Notes under the pieces: model-generated
The model's database searches: none
Seen by the model: only the letters and a program-made list of their open reading frames with translations
What the model was told of the DNA's origin: nothing
Program-made: the position numbers and the translations under genes
Origin: Parapedobacter defluvii
Lineage (GTDB): Bacteria; Bacteroidota; Bacteroidia; Sphingobacteriales; Sphingobacteriaceae
Length of the DNA: 64,000 nt
Reading direction: 5' to 3'
Assembly: GCF_014642075.1 (NCBI RefSeq)
Contig: NZ_BMIK01000011.1
Location: 103,469 to 167,468 of the forward strand
Shown here: piece after piece, positions 50,841 through 59,390 of the stretch
Numbering within the stretch: the stretch's first letter is position 1
Layout of the letters: each line of letters begins with the position of its first letter

Positions 50841-52179
50841 ATGGGCCTAACACGAAGCGATTGCGATTTGTGATAATACCTCGCTTCATAGGCAAATCTG
50901 ATATGTCCAAATGGATGGGCTTTCCTGTCAATCGGTCTGCCATCTTGATACCGAAAGGCGATGGCGAATTTTGGTAGTTGGTTTCCTCGGTGAAGAAACA
51001 CAGGGCAGGTTCAATGAACGTGTAGAAACTTTCCTCTGCCGGAAAGTCGCCTGCATTGCCTGCCATACCTGCCCAATACAGTGTCGCAACATCCACCGTA
51101 TTATGCCTCGGCTTGCATTCCATCAAAGCAAGCGCACTGCCCGTATCGTTCTTTAGCTGTTTGAGTTCGTTCGGGTCATCCGACCACGCCATCACATTGA
51201 AGTGCGCACGGATGGAGGATAGCCCGAAGCTGTGCGCTTCGTTCAGATACCTTTCAATCCACTCTTTGTTAATCTGATTGGCACGGCTGTACCTTGCCAG
51301 TGAGTGCATGTTACGGGCTGACTTCTCAAACTTGCGCAGGTTCTCATCGTTGTTATCCAAAAACAGGTATTGGTTATAGATATGGTTACAGCTAAGGAGC
51401 AAGCCCACCGGAGATGCAAAGGACAACAGGCAATCGCTCCTGTCCGTGGACAGCTTTTCATACCTCGTATTTGCCGATACCGTGTTGGGCAAATCGTCCG
51501 TATCGGACAAGGTGTGCAGGCACAGCCTTTTGTTGCCGATACGCACGTCCTCGCTTCCCAAAGCTATATCCTGCATGGGCGTTCCGGCTTCCCTCGACAG
51601 GGTAAGGTACTGTTCGAGCAATCCCTGTTGGTCGCCTGTGCCGATGATGTCATCCTCGGTCAAGCGTTCCAGTTTTACAAAACCGCTATCGTTGACAATG
51701 CGCTCAAACTGTGCCACCGCTTCCATGAACTTTCGGACGGTTTCTTTATCCCTTATTTCTTTCGGGATAAGAACGCCTTTGCAAAGCGAACTAAAGTTGC
51801 TCTGCATCCGCATCCGCTCTTTGGTCGTCTTGGTTAGGAACAGGTAGCAGTAATGGTTTAAAAATGGACGTTCGTTGAAATGTTGCTGATAGGACTTTGC
51901 AAGGAAACTCAACCCGTCCTGTGCAATATCCGGCGCATAGCTTTCCTTGATGTACCAGTCCTGTTTATGGACAATGGTATAGTCCGGCAAGGTCTTGATA
52001 GCCTTATGCCATGCCGAGTGTATGGCATCGTACTCCGCCGATGCCACCGTGAATAACTCCGGCAGGTGTACCCGAAAGCAAGCCGTGATGTCTGCATCCT
52101 TTGAAATGATGCAGTTGTGTTCCACCGCCAGTAATGGAAACTTGCTTTCCAACGTTGTGGCTTTTCCTGTATTTCTCAT
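50812..52179 (-). CDS. traG: TraG conjugation ATPase, N-terminal part (ends in Walker A)
   Basis: 455 aa. MRNTGKATTLESKFPLLAVE is the usual TraG start; the N-terminal VirB4-like domain continues through YCYLFLTKTTKERMRMQSNF, FIEPALCFFTEETNYQNSPS and DISDLPMKRGIITNRNRFVL to GPSG. Instead of SGKS it then reads GWRAILN and stops at TGA. These last residues come from the hairpin insertion. Full-length TraG would be about 835 aa. The start overlaps the traF stop by 4 nt. VirB4-type ATPases power pilus assembly and substrate transport. Confidence 0.88.
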   Translation of the reverse strand: MRNTGKATTLESKFPLLAVEHNCIISKDADITACFRVHLPELFTVASAEYDAIHSAWHKAIKTLPDYTIVHKQDWYIKESYAPDIAQDGLSFLAKSYQQHFNERPFLNHYCYLFLTKTTKERMRMQSNFSSLCKGVLIPKEIRDKETVRKFMEAVAQFERIVNDSGFVKLERLTEDDIIGTGDQQGLLEQYLTLSREAGTPMQDIALGSEDVRIGNKRLCLHTLSDTDDLPNTVSANTRYEKLSTDRSDCLLSFASPVGLLLSCNHIYNQYLFLDNNDENLRKFEKSARNMHSLARYSRANQINKEWIERYLNEAHSFGLSSIRAHFNVMAWSDDPNELKQLKNDTGSALALMECKPRHNTVDVATLYWAGMAGNAGDFPAEESFYTFIEPALCFFTEETNYQNSPSPFGIKMADRLTGKPIHLDISDLPMKRGIITNRNRFVLGPSGGWRAILN

Positions 52180-52508
52180 AAATGACTGGATTTAGAAGTG
52201 AATTTTAAATAGCGGTGTACGGCTCTGCGACAAATGATGTATTTCGGATGCCTTTTCTTTGCCCCGACTTTCATCAATCCGTATTCGCCATATTTGCCGT
52301 TCAATGCGAATGTTTGCCAAACGATGAGCGATGCACCGCCTGCCCCGATGAACAAGCACACGTAGGAGTTTACGCCTGCCATGTACATGACCATGACGAG
52401 GATAAGCACGCCGAGCAGACCACCTGCGAAGATGAACAGGTACTGTGCTTTCAGTCCTTTGAACTCGACCGTTCTACCGATGCCTTTATTGATATTGTAA
52501 TTGCTCAT
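52176..52508 (-). CDS. traF: Conjugative transposon protein TraF (DUF4133)
   Basis: 110 aa from ATG 52508 (MSNYNINKGIGRTVEFKGLK). Two membrane helices near residues 25-65 (YLFIFAGGLLGVLILVMVMY, NSYVCLFIGAGGASLIVWQ), then KYGEYGLMKVGAKKRHPKYI. DUF4133, comparable to VirB3. An upstream in-frame extension to 52583 is unlikely because it would overlap traE. Confidence 0.92.
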   Translation of the reverse strand: MSNYNINKGIGRTVEFKGLKAQYLFIFAGGLLGVLILVMVMYMAGVNSYVCLFIGAGGASLIVWQTFALNGKYGEYGLMKVGAKKRHPKYIICRRAVHRYLKFTSKSSHL

Positions 52509-52519
52509 AGACCATCGGC

Positions 52520-52825
52520 TTAAAGGAAGAATGAGCGGAGAATGGTCGCCGCTACGATGAGGAAGATACAAGCCCCAAACCACGACGCCGCAGTCTTGCT
52601 TGTATCAGGGTCACCGCTACTGAATTTGTTGTACACCTTTACGCCACCAATTAACCCGACCACAGCCCCAATCGCATAAATTAATTGGGTAGCAGGGTCG
52701 AAATAGGATGTCACCATCTGCGTGGCTTCGGTGATACCTGCCGAGCCGTTGCCCTGTGCGAACACACCGAATGCCGACAGGAACGCAACGCCTGTCAGCA
52801 ACACTTTTTTGCTTTGTTTTACCAT
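52520..52825 (-). CDS. traE: Conjugative transposon protein TraE (DUF4134)
   Basis: 101 aa. Signal peptide (FGVFAQ near residue 23), then GITEATQMVTSYFDPATQLI, YAIGAVVGLIGGVKVYNKFS and two hydrophobic helices, GDPDTSKTAASWFGACIFL. DUF4134 is similar to VirB2 pilins. It is the first gene of the traE-traQ block; the TrlF-like cargo gene sits between it and traD. Confidence 0.92.
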   Translation of the reverse strand: MVKQSKKVLLTGVAFLSAFGVFAQGNGSAGITEATQMVTSYFDPATQLIYAIGAVVGLIGGVKVYNKFSSGDPDTSKTAASWFGACIFLIVAATILRSFFL

Positions 52826-53026
52826 GATTTAACTGAATTAAATTGTTACTACTTGCCCACCTCGTGCGGGCTTTCGCAACAAAAGTCTTATGGAAATCGA
52901 AGCGTTATGGGAAACTGGAAATCAGTGGAATGAATTGGCAGTGAGTGGCTGTTAGAGCAAAAAAATTATTATATTTAGTACATATATAGCAGGATATATT
53001 TTACCAACTAATACGAATTAATTAAC

Positions 53027-55987
53027 ATGGCAATTATTGGGTCAAAATGGAGAAAATGGAACTTTCACGTTCACACTAAAGGAACGAATAAAAACGACCA
53101 GTTTTCGTCATCTTCAATGGATGACTTCTTTCACATATTTTTTAAAAAGGCTTTTGAAAATAAAATTTCAGCCATAGCTATAACCGATTATTTTTCTATT
53201 GATAGGTATCTTGAAGCCATTGAATACCGAAATACTATTGAGAATAAAACAGACTGGTTAGACGATAAGCTATTTGATGATAATGAAGTTGAGTTTATCA
53301 AAAAAATATTCATTTTCCCAAATGTTGAGCTTAGAATGTTACCCTCTACTGATAGAGGACGTTTGATAAATATTCACTGTTTGTTTAACCCCGATTACAT
53401 TCAAGATTTGGAAAATGATTTCTTTTCTCATATCGCAAATCAAGACGGGGTAAAAATGAACCGACATGGCATAACAACCTATGGAAAGAATTTAGACCCG
53501 AATATTATTGAACCACATAAACAATATGAAAAAGGTATTGAAAATTTCGTTATCGACTTAAAATCACTAAAGGAATTAATAGCGAATAATAAGAGATTTC
53601 GGGATAACACATTGCTTGTAGTAAGTAATTCAAACAATGATGGGGCTTCTGCAATCCAAAAGCACTATGATTTATTCGAAAATGAAAATGGCAGTTTAGA
53701 TGGGCTAAGGAAATCCATTTACAAGGTTTCAGATGCAATATTTTCAGCCAATCCAAAAGATATTAAATATTTTATTGGAAAAAGATTAGAGGGAACAGAC
53801 GGGTATAATGAAAAAATATATAAACAGGAAGTTGACAGTGTTATTGAACACAGGGGTTCGTTAAAGCCGTGTATTGTTGGCTGTGATGCTCATAAGGAAG
53901 ATGACTTATTTTCTAAGTTTACTTGGGTAAAGAGCGACTTGAATTTCGAGGGGTTAAGGCAAATTTGCTTTGAACCTGAACATAGGGTTAAAATTCAAAA
54001 TGACACTCCCGATTTTAAGGAAGAAAAATTACTAATAGAAAAAGTCTCCTTTCTATCTCCCAATAGTGTATTCTCAACTAAGCCTATACATCTCAATCCT
54101 AATCTCAATGTTATAATTGGGGGAAAATCTTCGGGCAAATCAATTCTACTTTATGCAATAGCAAAGACCCTTTCAGCAGATGAAACAGTATTAAAAAATG
54201 ATGATGGAACAGAAAAGTATGACTTAGATAAGATTGAAAATGGATTTGATTTCCAAATAACAACCAAAGGAGGTTTCACACAAAACTTGAAAAGGCAATC
54301 GGACGAAAACTCAATACTTCCAGAGATTAAGTATATCCCACAGAACTATTTAGTGAAACTCGCAGAACCCGAACTAAACAAAAAAGGAAAGTCCTTAAAT
54401 AAACTTGTAAGGGATTTGATTACCGAGGACGATACTTCTAAAGAGTGGTATCAAGATTTTGTAAATAAGGTTTCTCAAAATGACAAGTTGAGAAATGCGC
54501 AAATTGATATTTACTTTGAAACTCAAAAAGAGATACAAGATTTGGAGGATGAGCTGAAAACGAAATCCAACAGACTTGTGCTGGAAAAAAATATTGAAAC
54601 AAATTCACAAAAAGTGGAAGACCTAAATAAAAGTACTGGTCTTACCTCTGAACAAGTCGCAGAATACAAAGAACTTCAAGGTAAACTTGAGGCTAATAAT
54701 ACAAAACGTCAAAATTTCAAAGACGATTTTTCAACCATCCAAAACTTCAATAGCGAGTTCATTCAAGCAATGAAAAGCTTAAAGCAAAAAAAGGATGCTG
54801 TATTGCAACAATTGCAATTACAAGAGATAAAAGATTTTTATGAAATAGCTTATGCTGATATAGATGCCTTATTGACCAAAGCAAATGATATTGCTACTGC
54901 GATAGAAGTCCAAGTGAAAGAAGACGGTATGCGTTCCTTTATAAGGGAATGTAAATTTGGAGAGGTACTTAATACTATACATAGCGAGCAGGTTGAAATA
55001 AAGAAGTTGATACAGCCGTATTTGCAAGATGAGCAGGTTAAAAAAGCTGTCGAAGCGTTAAATCTATCCATCGCAAATGATAAAAAAGCTCTGTATGATA
55101 TTGTGGTTTTAACCAAGAAAATACAAGAAAAAAGCAAACTTCTTGCAGATACTAAGGACGAGATATTTGAGATTTACAAAAGTAGTTATCAGGAGTATAT
55201 TAATATCATAACAGCCTTAAAGGATAGAACTATTGAATTAGAAAAAGATGGATTAGGGATAGTTGGAAAAGCACAATACAACTATGTCAAATTACGCAAG
55301 GATATGTATGCTATAAGTGATGGCAGAAGTGCTTCCTATAACCAATATAACATTTTGTCGGATAGCAAAAAAGCTACTGATGAAGCTGATTTTGAAACAA
55401 TATTAGAGGATGTCAAAAAGCTATTTAATGATTTGATTGATAAGAAGTATGTTCTGACAAATAGAACATCCATCCAGTCGGCAGTAAAAATCGTTTTAGA
55501 TGACTATTTCTTTGATTATTGGGAGATAAACTATAAAAATGATAAACTTGGAGAAATGTCTACTGGTAAGGCAAGCTTTATTATCTTGATGCTGATTATT
55601 GGTCTAAGTAAATCTAAAGCACCTATATTAATAGACCAACCCGAAGATAACCTTGATAATAGGTCAATCACGACAGATTTAGTCAATTACCTTAGAAGTA
55701 AAAAACTCGAACGTCAGATAATTATAGTCACACACAATGCAAATATTGTAGTGAATGCGGATGCTGAAAATGTTATCGTAGCTAATCAAAAGGGTCAAAA
55801 CGATGAACAATCAACAAGTATTTTTAAATTCGATTACATAAACGGAGCTATTGAAAACTCTTTTGACAAAATCGCCACGGAAACAGATGTTTTAAAATCA
55901 ATGGGTATTAGGCAACATATTGCGGATATTGTCGAGGGAGGTAAAGATGCGTTTATTATGCGAGAGAAAAAATACAGGTTTCACTAA
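53027..55987 (+). CDS. PHP-domain SMC/ABC-like ATPase (TrlF type), ICE cargo
   Basis: 986 aa. N-terminal PHP phosphoesterase domain with metal ligands in WNFHVHTKG (residue 14), AIAITDYFS (residue 50), NIHCLF (residue 115) and VGCDAHKED (residue 286). Then an SMC/RecF-like ATPase: Walker A VIIGGKSSGKSILL near residue 364, coiled coil residues 480-760, signature-like EMSTGKASF near residue 845, Walker B PILIDQPEDNLD near residue 870 and switch IIIVTHNANI near residue 902. Proteins of this architecture (TrlF) are suspected defence nucleases or phosphatases. Opposite in strand and clearly AT-richer than the surrounding tra genes, hence acquired cargo. Confidence 0.85.
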   Translation: MAIIGSKWRKWNFHVHTKGTNKNDQFSSSSMDDFFHIFFKKAFENKISAIAITDYFSIDRYLEAIEYRNTIENKTDWLDDKLFDDNEVEFIKKIFIFPNVELRMLPSTDRGRLINIHCLFNPDYIQDLENDFFSHIANQDGVKMNRHGITTYGKNLDPNIIEPHKQYEKGIENFVIDLKSLKELIANNKRFRDNTLLVVSNSNNDGASAIQKHYDLFENENGSLDGLRKSIYKVSDAIFSANPKDIKYFIGKRLEGTDGYNEKIYKQEVDSVIEHRGSLKPCIVGCDAHKEDDLFSKFTWVKSDLNFEGLRQICFEPEHRVKIQNDTPDFKEEKLLIEKVSFLSPNSVFSTKPIHLNPNLNVIIGGKSSGKSILLYAIAKTLSADETVLKNDDGTEKYDLDKIENGFDFQITTKGGFTQNLKRQSDENSILPEIKYIPQNYLVKLAEPELNKKGKSLNKLVRDLITEDDTSKEWYQDFVNKVSQNDKLRNAQIDIYFETQKEIQDLEDELKTKSNRLVLEKNIETNSQKVEDLNKSTGLTSEQVAEYKELQGKLEANNTKRQNFKDDFSTIQNFNSEFIQAMKSLKQKKDAVLQQLQLQEIKDFYEIAYADIDALLTKANDIATAIEVQVKEDGMRSFIRECKFGEVLNTIHSEQVEIKKLIQPYLQDEQVKKAVEALNLSIANDKKALYDIVVLTKKIQEKSKLLADTKDEIFEIYKSSYQEYINIITALKDRTIELEKDGLGIVGKAQYNYVKLRKDMYAISDGRSASYNQYNILSDSKKATDEADFETILEDVKKLFNDLIDKKYVLTNRTSIQSAVKIVLDDYFFDYWEINYKNDKLGEMSTGKASFIILMLIIGLSKSKAPILIDQPEDNLDNRSITTDLVNYLRSKKLERQIIIVTHNANIVVNADAENVIVANQKGQNDEQSTSIFKFDYINGAIENSFDKIATETDVLKSMGIRQHIADIVEGGKDAFIMREKKYRFH

Positions 55988-56003
55988 TTGACAATCGGGG
56001 AGT

Positions 56004-56642
56004 TTAAACAAACTCCCCAATGTCGAAATCCTCTAAATCACTTTTCCGCAAATCGGGAGAACTGAAATCCGTTCCGGCGGAGAGGCTCTTGTCCAACAAC
56101 TCTGCAATCTTCCGTGAAGTCCCATCCATTGAGTTTTCGAGCAGACTTAACAATTCCGTTCCCTGTAATCGCTGAACTATGTCCACCGCTTTCTGTTGCT
56201 GGGCAGGTTCAAGTGTATCTTGCTCCAACCATGCCCCCACGGTCGTCAGTTCATCAAAGGTAACCCCTGTGGCAAACTCATTATCGCTGTCCTCAAACCC
56301 GTACTCATCCCATTCGTCTTCCTCATTTTCAAAATCGGACATACTCCCGAAAACTTCATCCGGCTCTCCCTCAATCTGCGGATTTTCCAATCCAACACCT
56401 ATCCCGTAGGTTTCTGCACCAAAATTATCAGCTATTCCGTCACGTTCGTCCGATTGTCTCTTTGTGGCATTCGGTGGCAAGGTGTGGCGTTCCACAGGCT
56501 TGGGAAGCCCCATAATATCCGGCAGGTCGGAGCTTTTCTTTTCCGGTTTTATTTCCCTGCGGACGTGCTTATAGATGACCACCTTATCTTTCAGCAAAAG
56601 GATAATGACGATGATAAGGCATATTACAATCAATGTTTCCAT
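56004..56642 (-). CDS. traD: Conjugative transposon protein TraD
   Basis: 212 aa. N-terminal membrane helix METLIVICLIIVIILLLKDK, then a long acidic cytosolic region (SMSDFENEEDEWDEYGFEDS) and a C-terminal helical part (LEPAQQQKAVDIVQRLQGTE). This composition and place between traC and traE fit TraD of CTnDOT-type elements. Role unknown. Separated from traE by the inserted TrlF-like gene. Confidence 0.75.
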   Translation of the reverse strand: METLIVICLIIVIILLLKDKVVIYKHVRREIKPEKKSSDLPDIMGLPKPVERHTLPPNATKRQSDERDGIADNFGAETYGIGVGLENPQIEGEPDEVFGSMSDFENEEDEWDEYGFEDSDNEFATGVTFDELTTVGAWLEQDTLEPAQQQKAVDIVQRLQGTELLSLLENSMDGTSRKIAELLDKSLSAGTDFSSPDLRKSDLEDFDIGEFV

Positions 56643-56644
56643 AG

Positions 56645-56920
56645 CTATAATATTGGTTTTTGGTTTCGGGCATGGATTGTATTTATTTCCTCGCCGAAAT
56701 CCTCAAAGTGGTGTTTCAATACACTGTGCAGGTAATCGGTAAGCGTAATATCTCCCTCTCCGAGAATACAGACGATACGGGATAATTTCTTGTGGAAGTC
56801 GGGGCAGATATATACCGACTTTCCGCACCGTGCGACAACTCCGGTTGGTCTTAAAAAAGCCGACTTATATCGGGCTATTTGCAGTACCTTTTTAGGTTGG
56901 TTTTGCTGTTGCTTTTTCAT
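56645..56920 (-). CDS. traC: TraC-type DUF3408 protein
   Basis: 91 aa from ATG 56920 (MKKQQQNQPKKVLQIARYKS). DUF3408 C-terminal block GKSVYICPDFHKKLSRIVCI and DITLTDYLHSVLKHHFEDFG. It resembles a ribbon-helix-helix DNA-binding domain. The longer in-frame ORF would run back into the palindrome and traB and is not real. Paralogue of the next gene upstream. Confidence 0.8.
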   Translation of the reverse strand: MKKQQQNQPKKVLQIARYKSAFLRPTGVVARCGKSVYICPDFHKKLSRIVCILGEGDITLTDYLHSVLKHHFEDFGEEINTIHARNQKPIL

Positions 56921-56948
56921 CTTGATATAAAATTGATTTTTAATGGTG

Positions 56949-56982
56949 ATGAAGCTATCCGCCAGTTGGCGGATGGCTTCAT
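56949..56982. repeat. 34-nt palindrome between traB and traC
   Basis: Arms ATGAAGCTATCCGCCA (56949-56964) and TGGCGGATGGCTTCAT (56967-56982), one G-U. The core TCCGCCAGTTGGCGGA recurs exactly at 58848-58863. The flank TTTTTAATGGTG resembles that of the palindrome at 46591. Confidence 0.75.
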
Positions 56983-56993
56983 AATCGAATATT

Positions 56994-57416
56994 TTAAAAA
57001 ATGGGTTTAAACTTATTGTTGAAATCATCGGTAATGGCTTTCTCGAACTGTTCAAAATGATGTTCGAGAATATTGTCCAAATAGGCGTACATAGGTATTT
57101 TATCCTCACCGATAACCTGCACGATACGGGAAAGCCGTTCGTGGTATTCCTGCCGGATGTAGATGCTCTTATCACCACGGCGTGTCATGGTGTGGCTGTT
57201 GAGAAACCGCTCGCCATAGCCCGTATCGGAAATCCTCTTTTGTCGGGTACGCTCTTTGGCTACGGGCTTTTCCATTGGCGTTTCATTTGTCGGCTCTGCG
57301 CTCGGCTCTTGCGGGGCTACCGCCTGTTGGGGCTTCTTTGTTTCACCTGCCATAATGGACATGAGATATGCCTCGTCAATCGGGGCATTCGGCTTTTTCT
57401 TGTTTTCATTCTCCAT
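56994..57416 (-). CDS. traB: TraB-type DUF3408 protein
   Basis: 140 aa. A Pro/Glu-rich N-terminal linker (residues 20-60), then the DUF3408 domain: RGDKSIYIRQEYHERLSRIV, EDKIPMYAYLDNILEHHFEQ. Paralogue of traC. The N-terminus MENENKKKPNAPIDEAYLMS contains the usual MSxM-like block. Probably a DNA-binding partner of the ParA-like TraA, which ends 5 nt upstream. Confidence 0.85.
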   Translation of the reverse strand: MENENKKKPNAPIDEAYLMSIMAGETKKPQQAVAPQEPSAEPTNETPMEKPVAKERTRQKRISDTGYGERFLNSHTMTRRGDKSIYIRQEYHERLSRIVQVIGEDKIPMYAYLDNILEHHFEQFEKAITDDFNNKFKPIF

Positions 57417-57421
57417 AGCGG

Positions 57422-58189
57422 TTACAGTTTGACGGTTCTTAAAAATTCACTGATGAACAAATCCAAGCCGGAGGCTTTCATCAATCTTTTGTCGGGAGGT
57501 AACAGCGTGGAGCGGAAGACGGTCTTTGCCGTTGCCTCGCTCTCCTTGCGGAAGCGTTTGCTATCGGCAATGCGTGTTTCCATTGCTTGCAGTCCGACCT
57601 CGTTAATGACGTTGCCGTAGATTTCGTACAGTTGCGATTTTTCCCTGCCATCGACCATGTTCCAAAACAGCCGTATGGTTTCGATGGAGGTCTGACCTTG
57701 TTTCATAAGGACATTGGTCAGTACATCGGTAAAGCTCAATGTGCTTTCCATGACCACACGGTCTGCCGTGATGGGCGAAAAGATATGGTGCATTCCTGCC
57801 AGTGTGTTCAGCAAACCCGAAGTGTTCACCGTTCCGGTCAAATCAAAGAAAACCACATCCACGGGAACGGTCGAGGACTGTACGAATGCTTCCGCATCCG
57901 TTAGGGCATTGTCAGCCTTGCTTTGCAGTACCGGATAGGCTTTCTTGTTGATGGTGGAAAATTGGCGGTGCGCCAGTTTTTTCAGCACCTCGTTTTGCAT
58001 GACCGCTTTCAAATCCCGTTCCCTCATTTGGCAGATGCTGTGCTGTGGATAATCGCAGTCAAAGACGGCTACATGATAACCCATTTGGTAATGAAGTATG
58101 CTTGCCATAACCGTTGTAAACGTGCTTTTCCCAACGCCCCCTTTTTGGCTTGAAAAAGCAATGAATTTTGTCCTGTTTGTTGCTTCCAT
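57422..58189 (-). CDS. traA: ParA-like ATPase TraA
   Basis: 255 aa. Deviant Walker A SSQKGGVGKSTFT near residues 13-25, motif AVFDCDYPQHS near residue 41, and VVFFDLTGTVNTSGLL near residue 113. ParA/MinD-type ATPases position DNA or complexes; in CTnDOT-like elements TraA is the first gene of the tra operon. Divergent from mobA across the candidate oriT region. Confidence 0.92.
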   Translation of the reverse strand: MEATNRTKFIAFSSQKGGVGKSTFTTVMASILHYQMGYHVAVFDCDYPQHSICQMRERDLKAVMQNEVLKKLAHRQFSTINKKAYPVLQSKADNALTDAEAFVQSSTVPVDVVFFDLTGTVNTSGLLNTLAGMHHIFSPITADRVVMESTLSFTDVLTNVLMKQGQTSIETIRLFWNMVDGREKSQLYEIYGNVINEVGLQAMETRIADSKRFRKESEATAKTVFRSTLLPPDKRLMKASGLDLFISEFLRTVKL

Positions 58190-58939
58190 TTCTATTCTAT
58201 TTTTAAGTTTCTATTTCCGTGGACTGCCTGCCATCCGGCGTGAAACAGGGCTGTCATCCCTGCACACCGTCCGGCAGTCTTGATACAATCCCGTCTGTCG
58301 GGCTTGCCATCGTTCGTTCAATCAGCCGTGCCGTCATTCCGGCTTTCACACGGGCAAGACCGATGGCTTGTCTGTCGTCCTGCCTGTTGGAATGGCTACC
58401 GGATAGTTTTCATGCCGTCCGGTATTCCTGCCTGCCATGCGGAACGCCGTCATGTGTTCCGGCATTCCTGCGCTCCGTCTTTCACAACTGCCATCGGGAG
58501 CGGATGCCTGCAAACAGGCTTGCGTGACTGATAGCGCAAAGAAGCAGGTTATTCCGTTCCATTGATTTAAAGCGGTAATCCACGGCATTTTTTGGCAATG
58601 TTTGGTCGTGACGGATAGGTCAATGCTTTGAAAAAGCTACCCTTACTTTGTAAGGGCTTAAATGCAAGGGGTGAATGGAAAAATCATTGGAGTATGGACG
58701 TTATGGGCGGAACGGCACAAAGCCGTTTTTTTCCGCTTTATCCAATCCGCATCCGCCGATAGGCGGACGGATTTTCTGTTCACCCGAACAGAGCAAGTTA
58801 TGTTTTGAGATGCTCGAAATAAATTCCCGCACCTCAAAACCACTTGCTCCGCCAGTTGGCGGAGAGCTTTTAAAACACCCTCCGAAGTCGGGGTTTATGT
58901 TAATCAACTAAAGTTGAGCTTGCTGAAGCTCGGTTATTA
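58190..58939. other. traA-mobA intergenic region, candidate oriT
   Basis: 750 nt without genes. The left part (58205-58530) is a GC-richer, pyrimidine-biased patch with many degenerate copies of ATTCCTGCC/CCGTCCGG. The right part has hairpin CCCTTAC/GTAAGGG (58640-58656), palindrome AATCCG.TCCGCC (near 58744-58772) and the long inverted repeat 58791-58849. Such a region between divergent tra and mob operons is where oriT lies in related elements. Confidence 0.5.
58791..58849. repeat. Long inverted repeat upstream of mobA
   Basis: GAGCAAGT..GTTTTGAG.TGC (58791-58813) pairs with GCACCTCAAAACCACTTGCTC (58829-58849) across a 15-nt loop with one bulge and one mismatch. The right arm is followed directly by TCCGCCAGTTGGCGGA (58848-58863). 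Candidate relaxase/MobA recognition site or mob-operon regulatory hairpin. Confidence 0.6.
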
Positions 58940-59389
58940 ATGGATTTAGATATGGAAGACAACAAAAGAAACCGAAAAAACAAAGTTGGTCGCAAGCCTA
59001 AGAAAGACCCTGCCATCCACCGTTATTCGATTAGTCTCAACGACACGGAAAATGTACAGTTCCTTACACTGTTCGAGCAATCGGGAATGAAAGTAATGGC
59101 GCATTTCATTACAGCCTGCATCTTTCAGAAGCCAATCAAGACTGTAAAAATTGATATGGATGCAGTCGATTTTCATACGAGGCTCACCAATTTTTACAGC
59201 CAGTTTAGAGTGGTCGGCGTGAATTACAACCAAATCGTGAAGATACTTTACCGCAATTTCTCGGAGAAAAAGGCATCGGCTTACCTCTTTAAACTGGAAA
59301 AGCAGACGGCAGAAATGGCGGAATTGTGCCGGAAAGTGATTGAGCTAACACAGGAATTTGAAAGAGAACACCTGCAAAAACACGGATAG
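58940..59389 (+). CDS. mobA: Mobilization protein MobA (relaxosome accessory)
   Basis: 149 aa. Basic N-terminus RNKVGRKPKKDPAIHRYSIS then a ribbon-helix-helix-like SLNDTENVQFLTLFEQSGMK near residue 33, and FHTRLTNFYSQFRVVGVNYN followed by QIVKILYRNFSE near residue 74, the MobC/MobA-like NQIVK signature. It binds oriT and helps the relaxase. The stop is 1 nt before the relaxase start. Confidence 0.88.
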   Translation: MDLDMEDNKRNRKNKVGRKPKKDPAIHRYSISLNDTENVQFLTLFEQSGMKVMAHFITACIFQKPIKTVKIDMDAVDFHTRLTNFYSQFRVVGVNYNQIVKILYRNFSEKKASAYLFKLEKQTAEMAELCRKVIELTQEFEREHLQKHG

Positions 59390-59390
59390 G

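Noticed and set aside
58190..58530. Possible CRISPR or regular repeat array
   Set aside because: The words are degenerate and irregularly spaced; there are no constant repeats with unique spacers and no cas genes in the window.
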